This document shows, one piece after another, positions 21,301-31,002 of a stretch of 64,000 bases of DNA. The stretch is taken from positions 16,976,748-17,040,747 of the forward strand of contig OW203745.1 in the NCBI GenBank assembly GCA_934045075.1, read 5' to 3'. Positions within the stretch are counted from its first letter, which is position 1; each line of letters opens with the position of its first letter. The notes beneath the pieces were generated by a model, which had not been told where the DNA came from, searched no databases, and saw only the letters and a program-made list of their open reading frames with translations. The translations under genes were made by a program, and so were the position numbers. This stretch comes from Yponomeuta sedellus. Lineage: Eukaryota; Arthropoda; Insecta; Lepidoptera; Yponomeutidae.

Positions 21301-21616
21301 CCTCTCGCTTCCCGGCGTGGTAAATGCCATGCTGGGGAGCGAGGAGGCGTGGACGGCGGTCGCCTCCTTCTGTGAAGACGTGATGTCACAGAGGGAGGAG
21401 GCGGAGCGCGCGCGAGAGAATGATCCTCTCGCGCCGCCGCTCCGCCGACGAAGGAGGGGCAGGAGACGGTGGTCACGACACCGTCCCCTGTCAACCCTTG
21501 GTGATGAGCAGCGGGCGACGGGCGCGGGGGCGCCCTCGCCCGCATTGCACCGCTCATCACCGCGCCGTACGAGGATGACCGAGCACTCACGGTCGTCCTC
21601 GGGCTCCTCCCCGTGA
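18344..21616 (+). CDS. A1 ORF2: endonuclease-reverse transcriptase, 1090 aa
   Basis: The enzyme nicks the telomeric repeat and copies its own RNA there. The N-terminal APE-like endonuclease shows Asn11 (LQAN), Glu38 (AEPY), Asp124 and Asn126 (GDLNAKS) and Asp199-His200 (SDHRYVRF). The reverse transcriptase has motif A FDIANAF at 574-580, GVPQGSVLGPLLWNIGF as motif B and YADD at 664-667. The C-terminal CCHC module begins at residue 952 (CHACGAADDTAQHTLEVC). The length is normal for the R1 clade and no stop interrupts it, so this protein could be active, although its ORF1 partner is frameshifted. It starts on the last base of the ORF1 stop codon. Confidence 0.95.
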   Translation: MGEVHRILQANTNHCRVAQDLLVQVMAEWLVDVAVVAEPYSVPGHWLGDRDGSVALVTRSSTDSPPLSLLERGPGYVAAAWGEIAFVGVYFSPNRSLSDFEDFLGVLAAVLSRVASRQISVLGDLNAKSVAWGNPTTDARGRELELWAASSGLSLLNRGSVHTCVRRRGGSIVDLTFASPALAARVENWRVDMVETFSDHRYVRFEISTQSPRGAAPPGQSPFPRWALVHLDREAAKEAAFVQDWFSPALNVLDVDAAAAQLRGSLTEVCNSSMPRSRRMPPRRAVHWWSEELSGHRADCVAARREYARSRRRRVRDQANEERLYDLYVEAKRVLRSAIFAAQDSSRDELLQGLDNDPFGRPYKAARNKLRPFGPPLSETLEPALLDGVVRSLFPNRANFTPPAMNPPRADAQEEDEAEEEVPPLTEAEFRAVALRLRTKKTAPGPDGVPARVVAIAATQMVDRFRGLFDACLASRRFPKPWKEGRLCLLRKEGRPADSPSAYRPIVLLDEVGKMFEGIIAARLNDHLRAVGPDLSDAQFGFRTGRSTVDALALLKRQVKEAMDAGGGVLAVSFDIANAFNSVPHPTILEALRFHEVPLYLRGLLADYLEDRVVLLVDRTGRLRRYGVESGVPQGSVLGPLLWNIGFDWLLRGTLLRGTSVICYADDTLLTARGGNFVEAANLASAGGSLTAGRIRRLGLRVALHKTEAVFFHGPKQRPPPDAHIFVEGARIEVKAQMKYLGLTLDSRWRFVPHFRELSSRLLKAARALSWLMPNLGGPSGRCRRLYAAILKSMALYGAPIWADSLQRRENATALRTPQRAIAQRVARTYHSVGFAAACALAGTPPWELEAWVLARVYEWTAGRRALGEHPAPEERAAVRREAREAVVHHWTADLATATFGRRTLDALGPVLQDWLERRHGFLSFRLVQVLSGHGCFGSYLHRIGREESPGCHACGAADDTAQHTLEVCPSLAERRRGLVAVVGPDLSLPGVVNAMLGSEEAWTAVASFCEDVMSQREEAERARENDPLAPPLRRRRRGRRRWSRHRPLSTLGDEQRATGAGAPSPALHRSSPRRTRMTEHSRSSSGSSP

Positions 21617-21741
21617 AGGGAGGGGTGCGAGGGGCCCGCCGTGTCTAGGCGGGCAAACGCCGGCGGGGGACTGGAAGTAAAGGCTGTGCCGGTTTCCCAG
21701 GCCCCCGCCACCAAAGGCGACGAGGGAGTGCCGCTGGGTTG

Positions 21742-21834
21742 TTTAGTGGGTATACCGGAGCTTTCCCGGGGAGTCCCACATACTCTCTCCCGTCCCCCGA
21801 CGGGGGAGAGATGCGTAACGCATTTTTCCCAGCG
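21742..21834 (+). promoter_or_regulatory. A1 3'-UTR structured end
   Basis: TTTAGTGGGT, a short ACCGG...CCGGGG hairpin, AGTCCCACATA, a CTCTCCC/GGGGAGAG hairpin, then ATGCGTAACGCAT before the poly(A). GTGGG and CCCAC can close an outer stem. The same plan recurs in every telomeric element of the window and is probably what the reverse transcriptase recognises. Confidence 0.75.
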
Positions 21835-21859
21835 AAAAAAAAAAAAAAAAAAAAAAAAA

Positions 21860-21878
21860 GGTTAGGTTAGGTTAGGTT
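21860..21878 (+). repeat. (TTAGG)3 telomeric repeat
   Basis: GG followed by three units and TT, between the A1 poly(A) and the GGGGTT that precedes A2. Confidence 0.95.
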
Positions 21879-22363
21879 GGGGTTCCGTGTGGAGTTTCTG
21901 GTCTCCCATCGGACGCGTCCCCAGGTGGCGGATAGGGGAACGCCCTCCAGATATGGGGGGTACCGGCTTCGGCCGGCGCGGACCAAAACCAGGTGGGGGG
22001 ACGTCTAGTGGCAATCTGCTGCTGGATGTCCGGTGGAGCCCAATTTGGGCTTCGCACTTGGCGGCGGGCCCGGTATGTGCGCATGCGCAGATACCGGGCA
22101 GGCTTCGGCCACCGTCGGCAAACCCGGAATCCCACACTGAGTGGGACCGGGGGCTCTCGGGCTGCGAGGAGACAACCTCTATAAAAAACCTCAATCCTCG
22201 GCGCTGAGGCACGTGGCGTCGGGGTGCTCGCAAGAGCGGCTGGGGAGTGCATCAGCCACTAGCGGCCAAACCTGCAGGCTTAGTGCTGGCCCTGGGTTCT
22301 AGCCCCAAAAAGAGCACCCGCGTCGTGTTGGGAAAGCGGCGTGTGTAACCTCCCACAAAAAAT

Positions 22364-24694
22364 ATGATGTCGTCGGTAAAAAAATTATTACCCCAGGAGG
22401 GTACCTGCTCAGCAGGAGAATCCCTCCCCGGCGCCACTTTGGCGTCGGGCTGCCCCTCGTATTCTGGGGGGGGCAACCACGACTCTCTCTCCTAGAGGCC
22501 GGGCGCCTCAAGTGAGCTTAACACTGCCACGGGTAGTTTTGCCGCTCCTGGCGCCACAAGTGGCGTTGGAAGCGGCAAGGTCGTGGCAGACCATGCGGAC
22601 TTGCGTCCGCGAAGCCCCATCGTATCGGGGATGGGGGGCGTTTACCGCTCTACCCGGTCCCGATCGATGGCAGACCTGGCGCGCCTCGCGGACGCCGATC
22701 TGCACGCGGAGGGGAGCCAAACTGGCTCCCGTAAGAGCTCGACGGCGAGCGTGGATGCGGCGATGGATTCCGCCAGCGTCTCCACGCTCGACGGGCGGGT
22801 TTGGAGGAAAAGGAGGCCAGAGAGCGCGGCTCTCGGCTCCGACTCGGGGTCAGGGGGGGAGGAGCACCCTCCCAAAGTCGCGGCCAAGGAGCCGCGACTA
22901 TCTCGGCCCTTCACGGCGAGGAGCGCCTTCGTGAGGGGCCAGAGGGCCGAGAAGGAGCAGAGAGCCGAGCAAAGGCTCGAGGAGCTGGACGCGGAACTCA
23001 GGGAGGTCCGCGCCCGCAACTTCGGAGCTGATGGGGTCTCCGATTCGGAGGCGTCTCAGCCTGTCCACGCCGACAAGACCGCTTCTGACCTGATGCTTCA
23101 GGTCAGAAGCAGCGTGGACATGGTGGAATCAGTGTCCAAAGGTTCAAAGAATCTAAAGGGCACATTCCAGAGGCGCCTCAACGACGCTGCGGCATCGATC
23201 CGGGAGGCGGCGGAGGCCTTTTATAGCCGCACCGCCTCCGACGAAACGAAGGTGCTGCAGGCGAGTAACGCCCGCCTCCAGAAGGAGGTGGAGGAGCTCC
23301 GAAAGGAGATCACCGAGCTGCGGGCGGAGCTTCGGAGACCCCGACAGTCGGTGGGCCCGGCCCCTGCCAACGGCCCGGAAACGGGCGCGAGGTCTCCCTC
23401 GAGAGAGGAGGCATTTGGGCGCAGCCTGGTGTCGCAATTTGGGGCGATGCTAAATGCTCGCCTCGCCTCGATCGAGGGCCGGCTCCTCCCGGAGCCCCGT
23501 TTGCGGCCGCCGCTCGCCGCGGACGGGAGGGCGAGCTGGACCTCGACCGAGGTTGCGACGCCGGTGCGGGCCCCCCCTGTTAAACCACCCGCAGCCTCGG
23601 GTGGGGAGCAGGGAACGGCCCAAAAGGCCGGGGCCCGCCAGCGTGGGCCACCCGCTCCTAGGCCTCCCGCAGGGGGCACGCTGAGGGCGGCGCCGAAAGC
23701 CACCCCTAGAGAGCCGCGCCCACTGCCGCCACCACCGCAATCCATGGGGGAGGCATGGAACGTGGTGGCCCGGCGCGGCCGAAGAAAGAGGCGCCCTACG
23801 GTGCCGCTGCCGGCGCAGGCTCCTGCACCAAAACCCCCAGCGGCACCCAAATTGCGCCCCCCTCGCTCGTCAGCCGTCGTGCTGACTTTGCAGCCGAGTG
23901 CTGGGGAGCGGGGGGTGACGTACGCCTCGGTACTGGCCGAGGCCAAAGCGCGGGTTGATCTGGCGGCTCTGGGGATCGAGGGCCTCAGATTCCGCACTGG
24001 GGCCACTGGTGCCCGCATCTTGGAGGTGCCGGGCACCACCAGTGCGGACAAAGCAGACTCCCTGGCCGCAAAACTTCAAGAGGTCCTCCGGGAGGAGGAC
24101 GTTCGGGTCTCCAGGCCGACGAAGTGCGCGGAGATGCGCATCGTCGGTCTGGACGACTCGACGTCCAAGGCGGAGGCGGTCGCGGCGGTGGCAAAAGCCG
24201 GAGGCTGCACCCCGGATGCAATAAGGTCCGGGGAAATCAGTCGGGGCCCATCCGGGATGGGCTCCTTGTGGCTGAGCTGCCCCGTCGCGGCCGCCAAGAA
24301 GGTGCTGGGTGGGGGTCGCCTCCTCGTGGGTTGGACCTCGGTGCAGGTGAAACTGCTCGAGGCCCGACCCATGAGGTGCTTCCGGTGCCTGGAGCACGGG
24401 CACGTGGGAGCCAAATGCCCTGGCACAGACCGCAGCGGGTTATGTTTCCGCTGCGGGAATCCGGGGCACAAAGCGGCCCAATGCACCGCCACCGAGCCGC
24501 ACTGCATCCTGTGCGCTGCGGCCGGTGGTACGCCGGCGGACCACCCCTTGGGGAGCAAGGCGTGTCCATCCCCGCTCCCCAAGAAGCGGGGTCGTAAAAG
24601 GGGGGGGCGGAAGCGCGGCGATGGCCTGGGGGTCCCCTCGCAGCCTTCTCAGCGGCCAGCGCCGCAACAGGGGGATCCCATGGACGCCGCGTAG
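22364..24694 (+). pseudogene. A2 ORF1 (gag-like), premature TAG
   Basis: ATGs at 22364 and 22367 open a frame whose first residues match A1 ORF1, but an in-frame TAG at 22493-22495 stops it after 43 codons. The same frame then runs open to the TAG at 24692, about 730 codons, with its first ATG at 22631 (MGGVYRSTRSRS); the apparent earlier start at 22583 is a GTG. The long part has a coiled-coil-like region (LQKEVEELRKEITELRAEL), a Pro-rich linker and CCHC knuckles (CFRCLEHGHVGAKC, CFRCGNPGHKAAQC). Either translation starts at 22631 or the element is dead. Confidence 0.8.
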
Positions 24695-24697
24695 TAG

Positions 24698-26701
24698 ATG
24701 GCTGCTCCATATCTGCAGGCGAATATCAACCACTGTGCCAGGGCTCAGGACCTGTTGGTCCAGAGCATGGCAGAGTGGTTGATTCAAGTAGCCGTGGTCT
24801 CTGAGCCCTACCTGGTTCCCACCCGGGACTACTGGGTGTCGGACCGGGAGGACTTGGTGGCCATCGTCGCCCGTCCGGCGGTGGGCTCCCGTCCCTTCGA
24901 CGTCATTGCGAAGGGCAAGGGATGCGTGTTGGCCGTTACGGGCGGCGTTGCAGTTATTGGGGTGTACTTTCCGCCCAGTAGGAGCCTCGCTGACTTCGAG
25001 CAAATGCTCGTGGAAGTCGGGGCTCTGATGGGACAAGCACACCCCAACCCCGTGCTAGTTGCGGGGGATTTCAACGCCAAGTCAACGGCGTGGGGATCCC
25101 CAGCAACAGATGCACGTCTCGTCGAGCATATGACATCGGTGGGCCCCGATTTGAACGACGCGCAGTTCGGCTTCCGTCGCGGGCGATCGACAATCGACGC
25201 AGTCGCGCGGGTGCGAGACATCGCCGAGGGAACGGTCTCACGGGGTGGGGTGGTGTTGGCGGTTTCGCTTGACATAGCGAACGCCTTCAACACCTTGCCC
25301 TGGGAGACCGTGAAGGAGGCCCTAAGATACCACGGCGTGCCCCGGTACTTGAGGAGGGTGATGGCGGACTACTTCGTCGACCGGACCATAGTATATCCGG
25401 CCCGGGACGAGTGGTCCGCCTTCGCGATGTCGTGCGGTGTTCCGCAGGGGTCGGTCCTCGGACCGCTCCTGTGGAACATCGGCTACGACTGGGTGCTGCG
25501 TGGGGCCAATTTGCGGGGGGTCGGCGTGACATGTTACGCCGACGATACCCTCGTGACGGCCCAGGGCAGCACCCACAGGGAGGCGGCTCTCCTCGGCACG
25601 GCGGGTGTCGCCCATGCCGTGCGGAGGATTCGCAGCCTCGGCCTGGAGGTGGCGCTCAATAAGTCCGAGGCTGTGGTCTTTCACGGCCCTCGGAACGCGC
25701 CACCTCCAGGAATGAGCATTGTGGTGGGTGGGACCTCCATCGCCGTCGCACCGCACATGCGCTACTTGGGCATCGTGCTCGACGGTCGATGGAGGTTCAC
25801 GGAGCACTTCCGGCGCTTGGCCACCAGGCTGGTGGCCACGGCCGGAGCGCTCTCGGGGCTGCTCCCTAATATCGGGGGGCCTGGAGGGAGCTGTCGCCGC
25901 CTGTACGATGGTGTGGTGCGCTCTATGGCGCTCTACGGGGCGCCAATATGGGTGGACGCCCTAGGGTCCGTGAACCGGACCCTCCTGCGGCGCCCGCAGC
26001 GGGTCATGGCGACCCGGCTGGCCCGAGCGTACCGCACCACCTCGTATGAGGCGGCGACGGTGCTGGCTGGTAGCCCTCCGTGGGACCTCGAAGCCGAGGT
26101 ACTCGCGGAGGTCTACTGGCGCAGCGCGGAGGTTCGCGCCAACGGCGGGATGCCTCTTCCGGAGCAGATCGTGCGGTGGAGAGAGGGAGCCCGCGACGGT
26201 CTGTTCCGGGAGTGGGGGGAGAGGTTGGCGCGACCTACCGCTGGCCTCGAGGTGGTGGCCGCCGTTCGGCCCGTCCTTCGGGACTGGGCCGACCGCAGGC
26301 ACGGCGCCCTGACCTACCGTCTGGCGCAGGTCCTCACCGGGCATGGATGCTTTGGTGTGTACCTGTGCCGGATAGCGGGTCGGGAGCCGTCGACGGCGTG
26401 CCACCACTGCGACGCGGCGGAGGACACGGCGCAGCACACGCGCGCCGTGTGCCCCGCATGGGCGGAGCCGCGTGCCCAGCTGGCCGCGGCTATTGGGGCG
26501 GACCTCTCGCTGCCGGCGATCGTCAGTGCGATGGTCGGCAGCGAGGAGGCCTGGGGGGCGGTCCTCGCGTTCTGCGAGGCCGTCATGGCGAGGAAGGAGG
26601 CGGCGGAGAGGGCGCGAGAGGATGATCCTCTTGCGCTCCCTCTCCGCCGTCGGAGAACCGGGCGCAGACGGCGGGCGTATGCCGACCGTCTGCCGCCATA
26701 A
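24698..26701 (+). CDS. A2 ORF2 with in-frame internal deletion, 667 aa
   Basis: Begins with the endonuclease (YLQANINHCARAQDLL, SEPY, GDFNAKS) but at about residue 139, just after SPATDAR, jumps to LVEHMTSVGPDLNDAQFGF, which in A1 lies near residue 520. Roughly 385 residues are missing: the second half of the endonuclease, including its SDH motif, and the finger region of the reverse transcriptase. The remainder is in frame: SLDIANAFNTLPW, GVPQGSVLGPLLWNIG, YADD at 280-283 and the C-terminal CCHC (CHHCDAAEDTAQHTRAVC). The start follows two tandem stops (TAG TAG ATG). It cannot be a working integrase-polymerase. Confidence 0.9.
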   Translation: MAAPYLQANINHCARAQDLLVQSMAEWLIQVAVVSEPYLVPTRDYWVSDREDLVAIVARPAVGSRPFDVIAKGKGCVLAVTGGVAVIGVYFPPSRSLADFEQMLVEVGALMGQAHPNPVLVAGDFNAKSTAWGSPATDARLVEHMTSVGPDLNDAQFGFRRGRSTIDAVARVRDIAEGTVSRGGVVLAVSLDIANAFNTLPWETVKEALRYHGVPRYLRRVMADYFVDRTIVYPARDEWSAFAMSCGVPQGSVLGPLLWNIGYDWVLRGANLRGVGVTCYADDTLVTAQGSTHREAALLGTAGVAHAVRRIRSLGLEVALNKSEAVVFHGPRNAPPPGMSIVVGGTSIAVAPHMRYLGIVLDGRWRFTEHFRRLATRLVATAGALSGLLPNIGGPGGSCRRLYDGVVRSMALYGAPIWVDALGSVNRTLLRRPQRVMATRLARAYRTTSYEAATVLAGSPPWDLEAEVLAEVYWRSAEVRANGGMPLPEQIVRWREGARDGLFREWGERLARPTAGLEVVAAVRPVLRDWADRRHGALTYRLAQVLTGHGCFGVYLCRIAGREPSTACHHCDAAEDTAQHTRAVCPAWAEPRAQLAAAIGADLSLPAIVSAMVGSEEAWGAVLAFCEAVMARKEAAERAREDDPLALPLRRRRTGRRRRAYADRLPP

Positions 26702-26925
26702 CGGGGGCCTTCGGGCGGTGGGTCGGGGGGCCCGCCGCTCGACAAAGAGGTCCCGTGCTGGAAGGCGCTCTGCGTGTTCCGGAGTGCCTTCAGCGGAGTA
26801 GGGGGGACAAAGGCTACCCCCCGGAGGAGTGCCCGCAAGGGCGCCCGCTGACGGGGTCGCGGAAGTGTGCGCAAGCGTTCCCGTGGCCCCGTCCTTTGCG
26901 GTGCGGAGGAACACCCCAGGAGTTT

Positions 26926-27021
26926 TAGTCGGTATACCGCCCTTTTCAGGGCGGGGAGTCCGACATAACCACTGTGCTCCCCCGGGCCGGTGGTACCCGT
27001 AATTGGGGTTTCTCCTGGGTG
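26926..27021 (+). promoter_or_regulatory. A2 3'-UTR structured end (GTCGG/CCGAC variant)
   Basis: TTTTAGTCGG, the hairpin CCGCCCTTTTCAGGGCGG, AGTCCGACATA, then a GGTGGTACCCGTAATTGGGG segment and poly(A). Compared with A1, A3, C and N1, the outer stem has changed from GTGGG/CCCAC to GTCGG/CCGAC, a double change that keeps the pairing. Confidence 0.75.
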
Positions 27022-27045
27022 AAAAAAAAAAAAAAAAAAAAAAAA

Positions 27046-28009
27046 GCCAGCCAGCCCGAGGGCTGGACTACCCACTAAACCCCCGCGGTGATCCTCCTCT
27101 CCTCTACCGGGTCGCGGGGTAGGCCAAAGGTTAAGTCACCGCGACCCGGCAAGAGGTCGCCCCTCCGCGTGAGGGGCTCGACTGGTGGGGGAGCCAAAGT
27201 GGCTCCCCAGCGGCGCCCCCTGCCCCATCGCAACGCCTCATACGATGGGGCAAGGAAACGCCGCGTCTCCTCGGGGGGGCCCTATAGGCCCCCATACGCT
27301 CCAACGCGCCGCCCCCCCCCGACCCATTGCCCATACAATAGGACAAGAGGAGGGCGGCGCATCGCTGCGAGGCCCGTCGCGTCGCTCACCAGCGCTTCTC
27401 TGATGAAGCAGAGAAGGTGGAGAGCGAGCGCGCGGGCCCTCTCTGTGCTGGAAGGCACCCCCGGATCACGCAGGGGCGCCTTCCGGCCCGCCGTGTTAGA
27501 GGCTGAGGGTCCCCTGACCCTCCGCCCACGGCACTGGTCCGACTGGTACGAGGCGCTCGGACGCCCCCCCCAGTCGGACCTCCTCCTCTTGGTCGCTTGG
27601 GTCCCACTCCACGGTGTGAAGCAGGGCCCAAGCGACTAAACGGTCGCAGGGGATAGGGAGAGAGGCGCACCGCAATACCAGCACTCCTCTTCCCCTGCGA
27701 CCCCACCGCGTCCGCCATCAACCGGTGGCGGCCCCGGTAAGGCCGCGGCAGGCAGGGAGAGCGGCGCACCGTAATACCGGCACTCCTCTCCCGCCGCGGC
27801 CTCCTCCTTACGGCTGCGATGCCGCCCATACGGCATCGCAGCCCGCCTCAGTGGCGGTGCTGCCCATACAGCACCGCCACCTACTGACCGCTCAACTCGC
27901 GAGCGAGGAGCGGTCCCTCCTGGGTTGCTCTTAGTTTCACCGTGGCGGTCCTGAACCACGGCTACTTAGCCCCCTCGCCACGACAAGGCGGCAACCGTCG
28001 AGGGGGAGG
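27046..28009 (-). mobile_element. N1b: hairpin-string element lacking its terminal poly(A) domain
   Basis: All internal hairpin modules are present and the 5' end (ccgtcgagggggagg on the plus strand) is standard, but the first ~95 plus-strand bases of other copies (poly(T), ggtaacgcggggg to the gactcccag word) are missing. The element begins at gccagccagcccgagggctgg, directly against the A2 poly(A). A deletion spanning the former TTAGG spacer and both homopolymers is the simplest reading. Confidence 0.8.
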
Positions 28010-28014
28010 TTAGG
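28010..28014 (+). repeat. Single TTAGG spacer
   Basis: One telomeric unit between the 5' end of N1b and the poly(T) of N1c. Confidence 0.9.
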
Positions 28015-29063
28015 TTTTTTTTTTTTTTTTGGTAACGCGGGGGAATGCATTTACGCACTTCACCACTCTGCTGTCAGGGGACAACAGAGCGGCTTCGTGT
28101 GGGACTCCCAGCCAGAGGGCTGGACTACCCACTAAACCCCCGCGGTGATCCTCCTCTCCTCTACCGGGTCGCGGGGTAGGCCAAAGGTTAAATCACCGCG
28201 ACCCGGCAAGAGGTCGCCCCTCCACGTGAGGGGCTCGACTGGTGGGGGAGCCAAAGTGGCTCCCCAGCGGCGCCCCCTGCCCCATCGCTACGACGGGGCA
28301 AGGAAACGCCGCGTCTCCTCGGGGGGGCCATATAGGCCCCCATACGCTCCAATGCGCCGCCCCCCCCCATCCCATTGCTAAAACAATGGGACTAGAGGGG
28401 GCGGCGCATCGCTGCGAGGCCCGTCGCGTCGCTCACCAGCGCTTCTCTGATGAAGCAGAGAAGGTGGAGAGCGAGCGCGCGGGCCCTCTCTGTGCCGGAA
28501 GGCACCCCCGGATCACGCAGGGGCGCCTTCCGGCCCGCCGTGTTACAGGAGGAGAGTCCCCTGACCCTCCGCCCACGGCCCTGGTCCGACTGGTACGAGG
28601 CGCACAAGGCGCCCCCCCCAGCCGGACCTCCTCCTCTTGGTCGCCCGGGTCCCGCTCCACAGTGTGAAACAGGGCCCAGGCGACTAGACGGTCGCAGGGG
28701 ATAGGGAGAGAGGCGCACCGCTATACCAGCACTCCTCTTCCCCTGCGACCCCACCGCGTCCGCCATCAACCGGTGGCGGCCCCGGTAAGGCCGCGGCAGG
28801 CAGGGAGAGCGGCGCACCGTAATACCGGCACTCCTCTCCCGCCGCGGCCTCCTCCCTTCGGCTGCGATGCCGCCCATACGACATCGCAGCCCGCCTCAGT
28901 GGCGGTGCTGCCCATACAGCACCGCCACCTACTGACCGCTCAACTCGCGAGCGAGGAGCGGTCCCTCCTGGGTTGCTCTTAGTTTCACCGTGGCGGTCCT
29001 GAACCACGGCTACTTAGCCCCCTCGCCACGACAAGGCGGCAACCGTCGAGGGGGAGGGGGAGG
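28015..29063 (-). mobile_element. N1c: hairpin-string non-autonomous telomeric retroposon
   Basis: A complete copy: T16 (poly(A) of the minus strand), the 3' structured domain, then on the plus strand a run of inverted repeats. Examples are 28164-28174 with 28196-28206 (ccgggtcgcgg / ccgcgacccgg), 28216-28222 with 28228-28234, 28245-28253 with 28256-28264, the CCCATTG/CAATGGG stem near 28375, cttctctg/cagagaag, ggtccgactgg/ccagccggacc, ggtcgcagggga/tcccctgcgacc and ggcggtgctg/cagcaccgcc. At least fifteen such stems follow one another. Frames crossing them are not conserved between copies, so I treat it as non-coding. Confidence 0.85.
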
Positions 29064-29068
29064 TTAGG
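29064..29068 (+). repeat. Single TTAGG spacer
   Basis: One telomeric unit between N1c and N1d. Confidence 0.9.
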
Positions 29069-29906
29069 TTTTTTTTTTTTTTTGGTTACGCGGGGGAATG
29101 CATTTACGCACTTCACCGCTCTGCTGTCAGGGGACAACAGAGCGGCTTCGTGTGGGACTCCCAGCGACACGGAGCTGGCATAACCTCCGTGACGACTGGA
29201 CTACCCACTAAACCCCCGCGGTGATCCTCCTCTCCTCTACCGGGTCGCGGGGTAGGCCATAGGCTAAATCACCGCGACCCGGCAAGAGGTCGCCCCTCCA
29301 TGTGAGGGGCTCGACTGGTGGGGGAGCCAGAGTGGCTCCCCAGCGGCGCCCCCTGCCCCATCGCAACGCCTCATACGATGGGGCAAGGAAACGCCGCGTC
29401 TCCTCAGGGGGGCCCTATAGGCCCCCATACGCTCCAACGCGCCGCCCTCCCCCGACCCATTGCCCATACAATAGGACAAGAGGAGGGCGGCGCATCGCTG
29501 CGAGGCCCGTCGCGTCGCTCACCAGCGCTTCTCTGATGAAGCAGAGAAGGTGGAGAGCGAGCGCGCGGGCCCTCTCTGTGCTGGAAGGCACCCCCGGATC
29601 ACGCAGGGGCGCCTTCCGGCCCGCCGTGTTAGAGGCGGAGGGTCCCCTGACCCTCCGCCCACGGCCCTCTGGTCCGACTGGTACGAGGCGCACGAGGCGC
29701 CCCCCCCAGCCGGACCTCCTACTCTTGGTCGCCTGGGTCCCGCTCCACGGTGTGAAGCAGGGCCCAAGCGACGCCACCTCCGACCGCTCCAAGGAGCGGT
29801 CCCTCCGTGGTTGCTCTTGGTTTCACCGTGGGTGGCTGTCCAACACCCACGGCTACTTAGCCCCCTCGCCACGACAAGGCGGCAACCGTCGAGGGGGAGG
29901 GGGAGG
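29069..29906 (-). mobile_element. N1d: short N1 variant
   Basis: T15 followed by ggttacgcgggggaatg. The plus-strand word agcgacacggagctggcataacctccgtgacgac replaces the usual cagcccgagggctgg hairpin by a longer one. Near its 5' end it has lost the block of four hairpins between cccaagcgac and the gaccgctc/gagcggtc stem, and that stem has shrunk to a four-base loop. It keeps the standard 5' terminus, here with an extra gggga repeat. Confidence 0.85.
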
Positions 29907-29941
29907 TTAGGTTAGGTTAGGTTAGGTTAGGTTAGGTTAGG
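29907..29941 (+). repeat. (TTAGG)7 telomeric repeat
   Basis: Seven perfect units between the 5' end of N1d and the poly(T) of N1e. Confidence 0.95.
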
Positions 29942-30992
29942 TTTTTTTTTTTTTTTTTGGTAACGCGGGGGAATGCATTTACGCACTTCACCACTCTGCT
30001 GTCAGGGGACAACGGAGCGGCTTCGTGTGGGACTCCCAGCCCGAGGGCTGGACTACCCACTAAACCCCCGCGGTGATCCTCCTCTCCTCTACCGGGTCGC
30101 GGGGTAGGCCATAGGTTAAATCACCGCGACCCGGCAAGAGGTCGCCCCTCCACGTGAGGGGCTCGACTGGTGGGGGAGCCAGGGTGGCTCCCCAGCGGCG
30201 CCCCCTGCCCCATCGCCTATACGACGGGGCAAGGAAACGCCGCGTCTCCTCGGGGGGGGCCATATAGGCCCCCATACGCTCCAATGCGCCGCCCCCCCCC
30301 AAGCCCCCGGACTAGAGGGGGGGCGGCGCATCGCTGCGAGGCCCGTCGCGTCGCTCACCAGCGCTTCTCTGAGAGCAGAGAAGGTGGAGAGCGAACGCGC
30401 GGGCCCTCTCTGTGCTGGAAGGCACCCCCGGATCACGCAGGGGCGCCTTCCGGCCCGCCGTGTTAGAGGCGGCGGGTCCCCTGACCCACCGCCCACGGCC
30501 CTCTGGTCCGACTGGTACGAGGCGCTCGAAGGCGCCCCCCCCAGCCGGACCTCCTCCTCTTGGTCGCTTGGGTCCCACTCCACGGTGTGAAGCAGGGCCC
30601 AAGCGACTAAACGGTCGCAGGGGATAGGGAGAGAGGCGCACCGCAATACCAGCACTCCTCCTCCCCCGCGACCCCACCGCGTCCGCCATCAACCGGTGGC
30701 GGCCCCGGTAAGGCCGCGGCAGGCAGGGAGAGCGGCGCACCGTAATACCGGCACTCCTCTCCCGCCGCGGCCTCCTCCTTATGGCTGCGATGCCGCCCAT
30801 ACGGCATCGCAGCCCGCCTCAGTGGCGGTGCTGCCCATACAGCACCGCCACCTACTGACCGCTCGACTCGCAAGCGAGGAGCGGTCCCTCCTGGGTTGCT
30901 CTTGGTTTCACCGTGGGTGTGTTCCCGCCCGTAGGCCCCCACGGCTACTTAGCCCCCTCGCCACGACAAGGCGGCAACCGTCGAGGGGGAGG
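29942..30992 (-). mobile_element. N1e: hairpin-string non-autonomous telomeric retroposon
   Basis: Complete copy with T17, the 3' structured domain, all hairpin modules and the standard 5' terminus. It differs locally: the CCCATTG/CAATGGG apical stem is deleted near 30300, and the stem near its 5' end has the caccgtgggtgtg...cccacgg form shared with N1f and N1h. Confidence 0.85.
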
Positions 30993-31002
30993 TTAGGTTA
31001 GG
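30993..31002 (+). repeat. (TTAGG)2 spacer
   Basis: Two units between N1e and N1f. Confidence 0.9.

Larger units (their letters stand above)
15602..21859 (+). mobile_element. A1: full-length SART-type telomeric LINE, ORF1 frameshifted
   Basis: The 5' end CCGTGTGGAGTTTCTGG is shared with A2 (21885) and A3 (48393), so the element is full length. It has a 5' UTR of about 520 bp, a gag-like ORF1, an ORF2 with endonuclease and reverse transcriptase, a 3' UTR and an A25 tail (21835-21859) followed by GGTTAGG. Poly(A)-GGTTAGG is the orientation reported for SART1, as opposed to TRAS. SART and TRAS are R1-clade elements that integrate into TTAGG by target-primed reverse transcription and substitute for weak telomerase in Lepidoptera. 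Confidence 0.92.
21879..27045 (+). mobile_element. A2: SART-type telomeric LINE with both ORFs damaged
   Basis: It has the same 5' end and 5' UTR as A1, preceded by an extra GGGGTT. ORF1 has an in-frame TAG near its start and ORF2 has a large in-frame deletion. The 3' UTR contains TTTTAGTCGGTATACCGCCC and ends in A24 (27022-27045). Unlike every other copy, its poly(A) runs straight into an N1 element without any TTAGG in between. Its 3' end is shared with the truncated copy at 36133-37155 and with both N2 elements. Confidence 0.9.
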
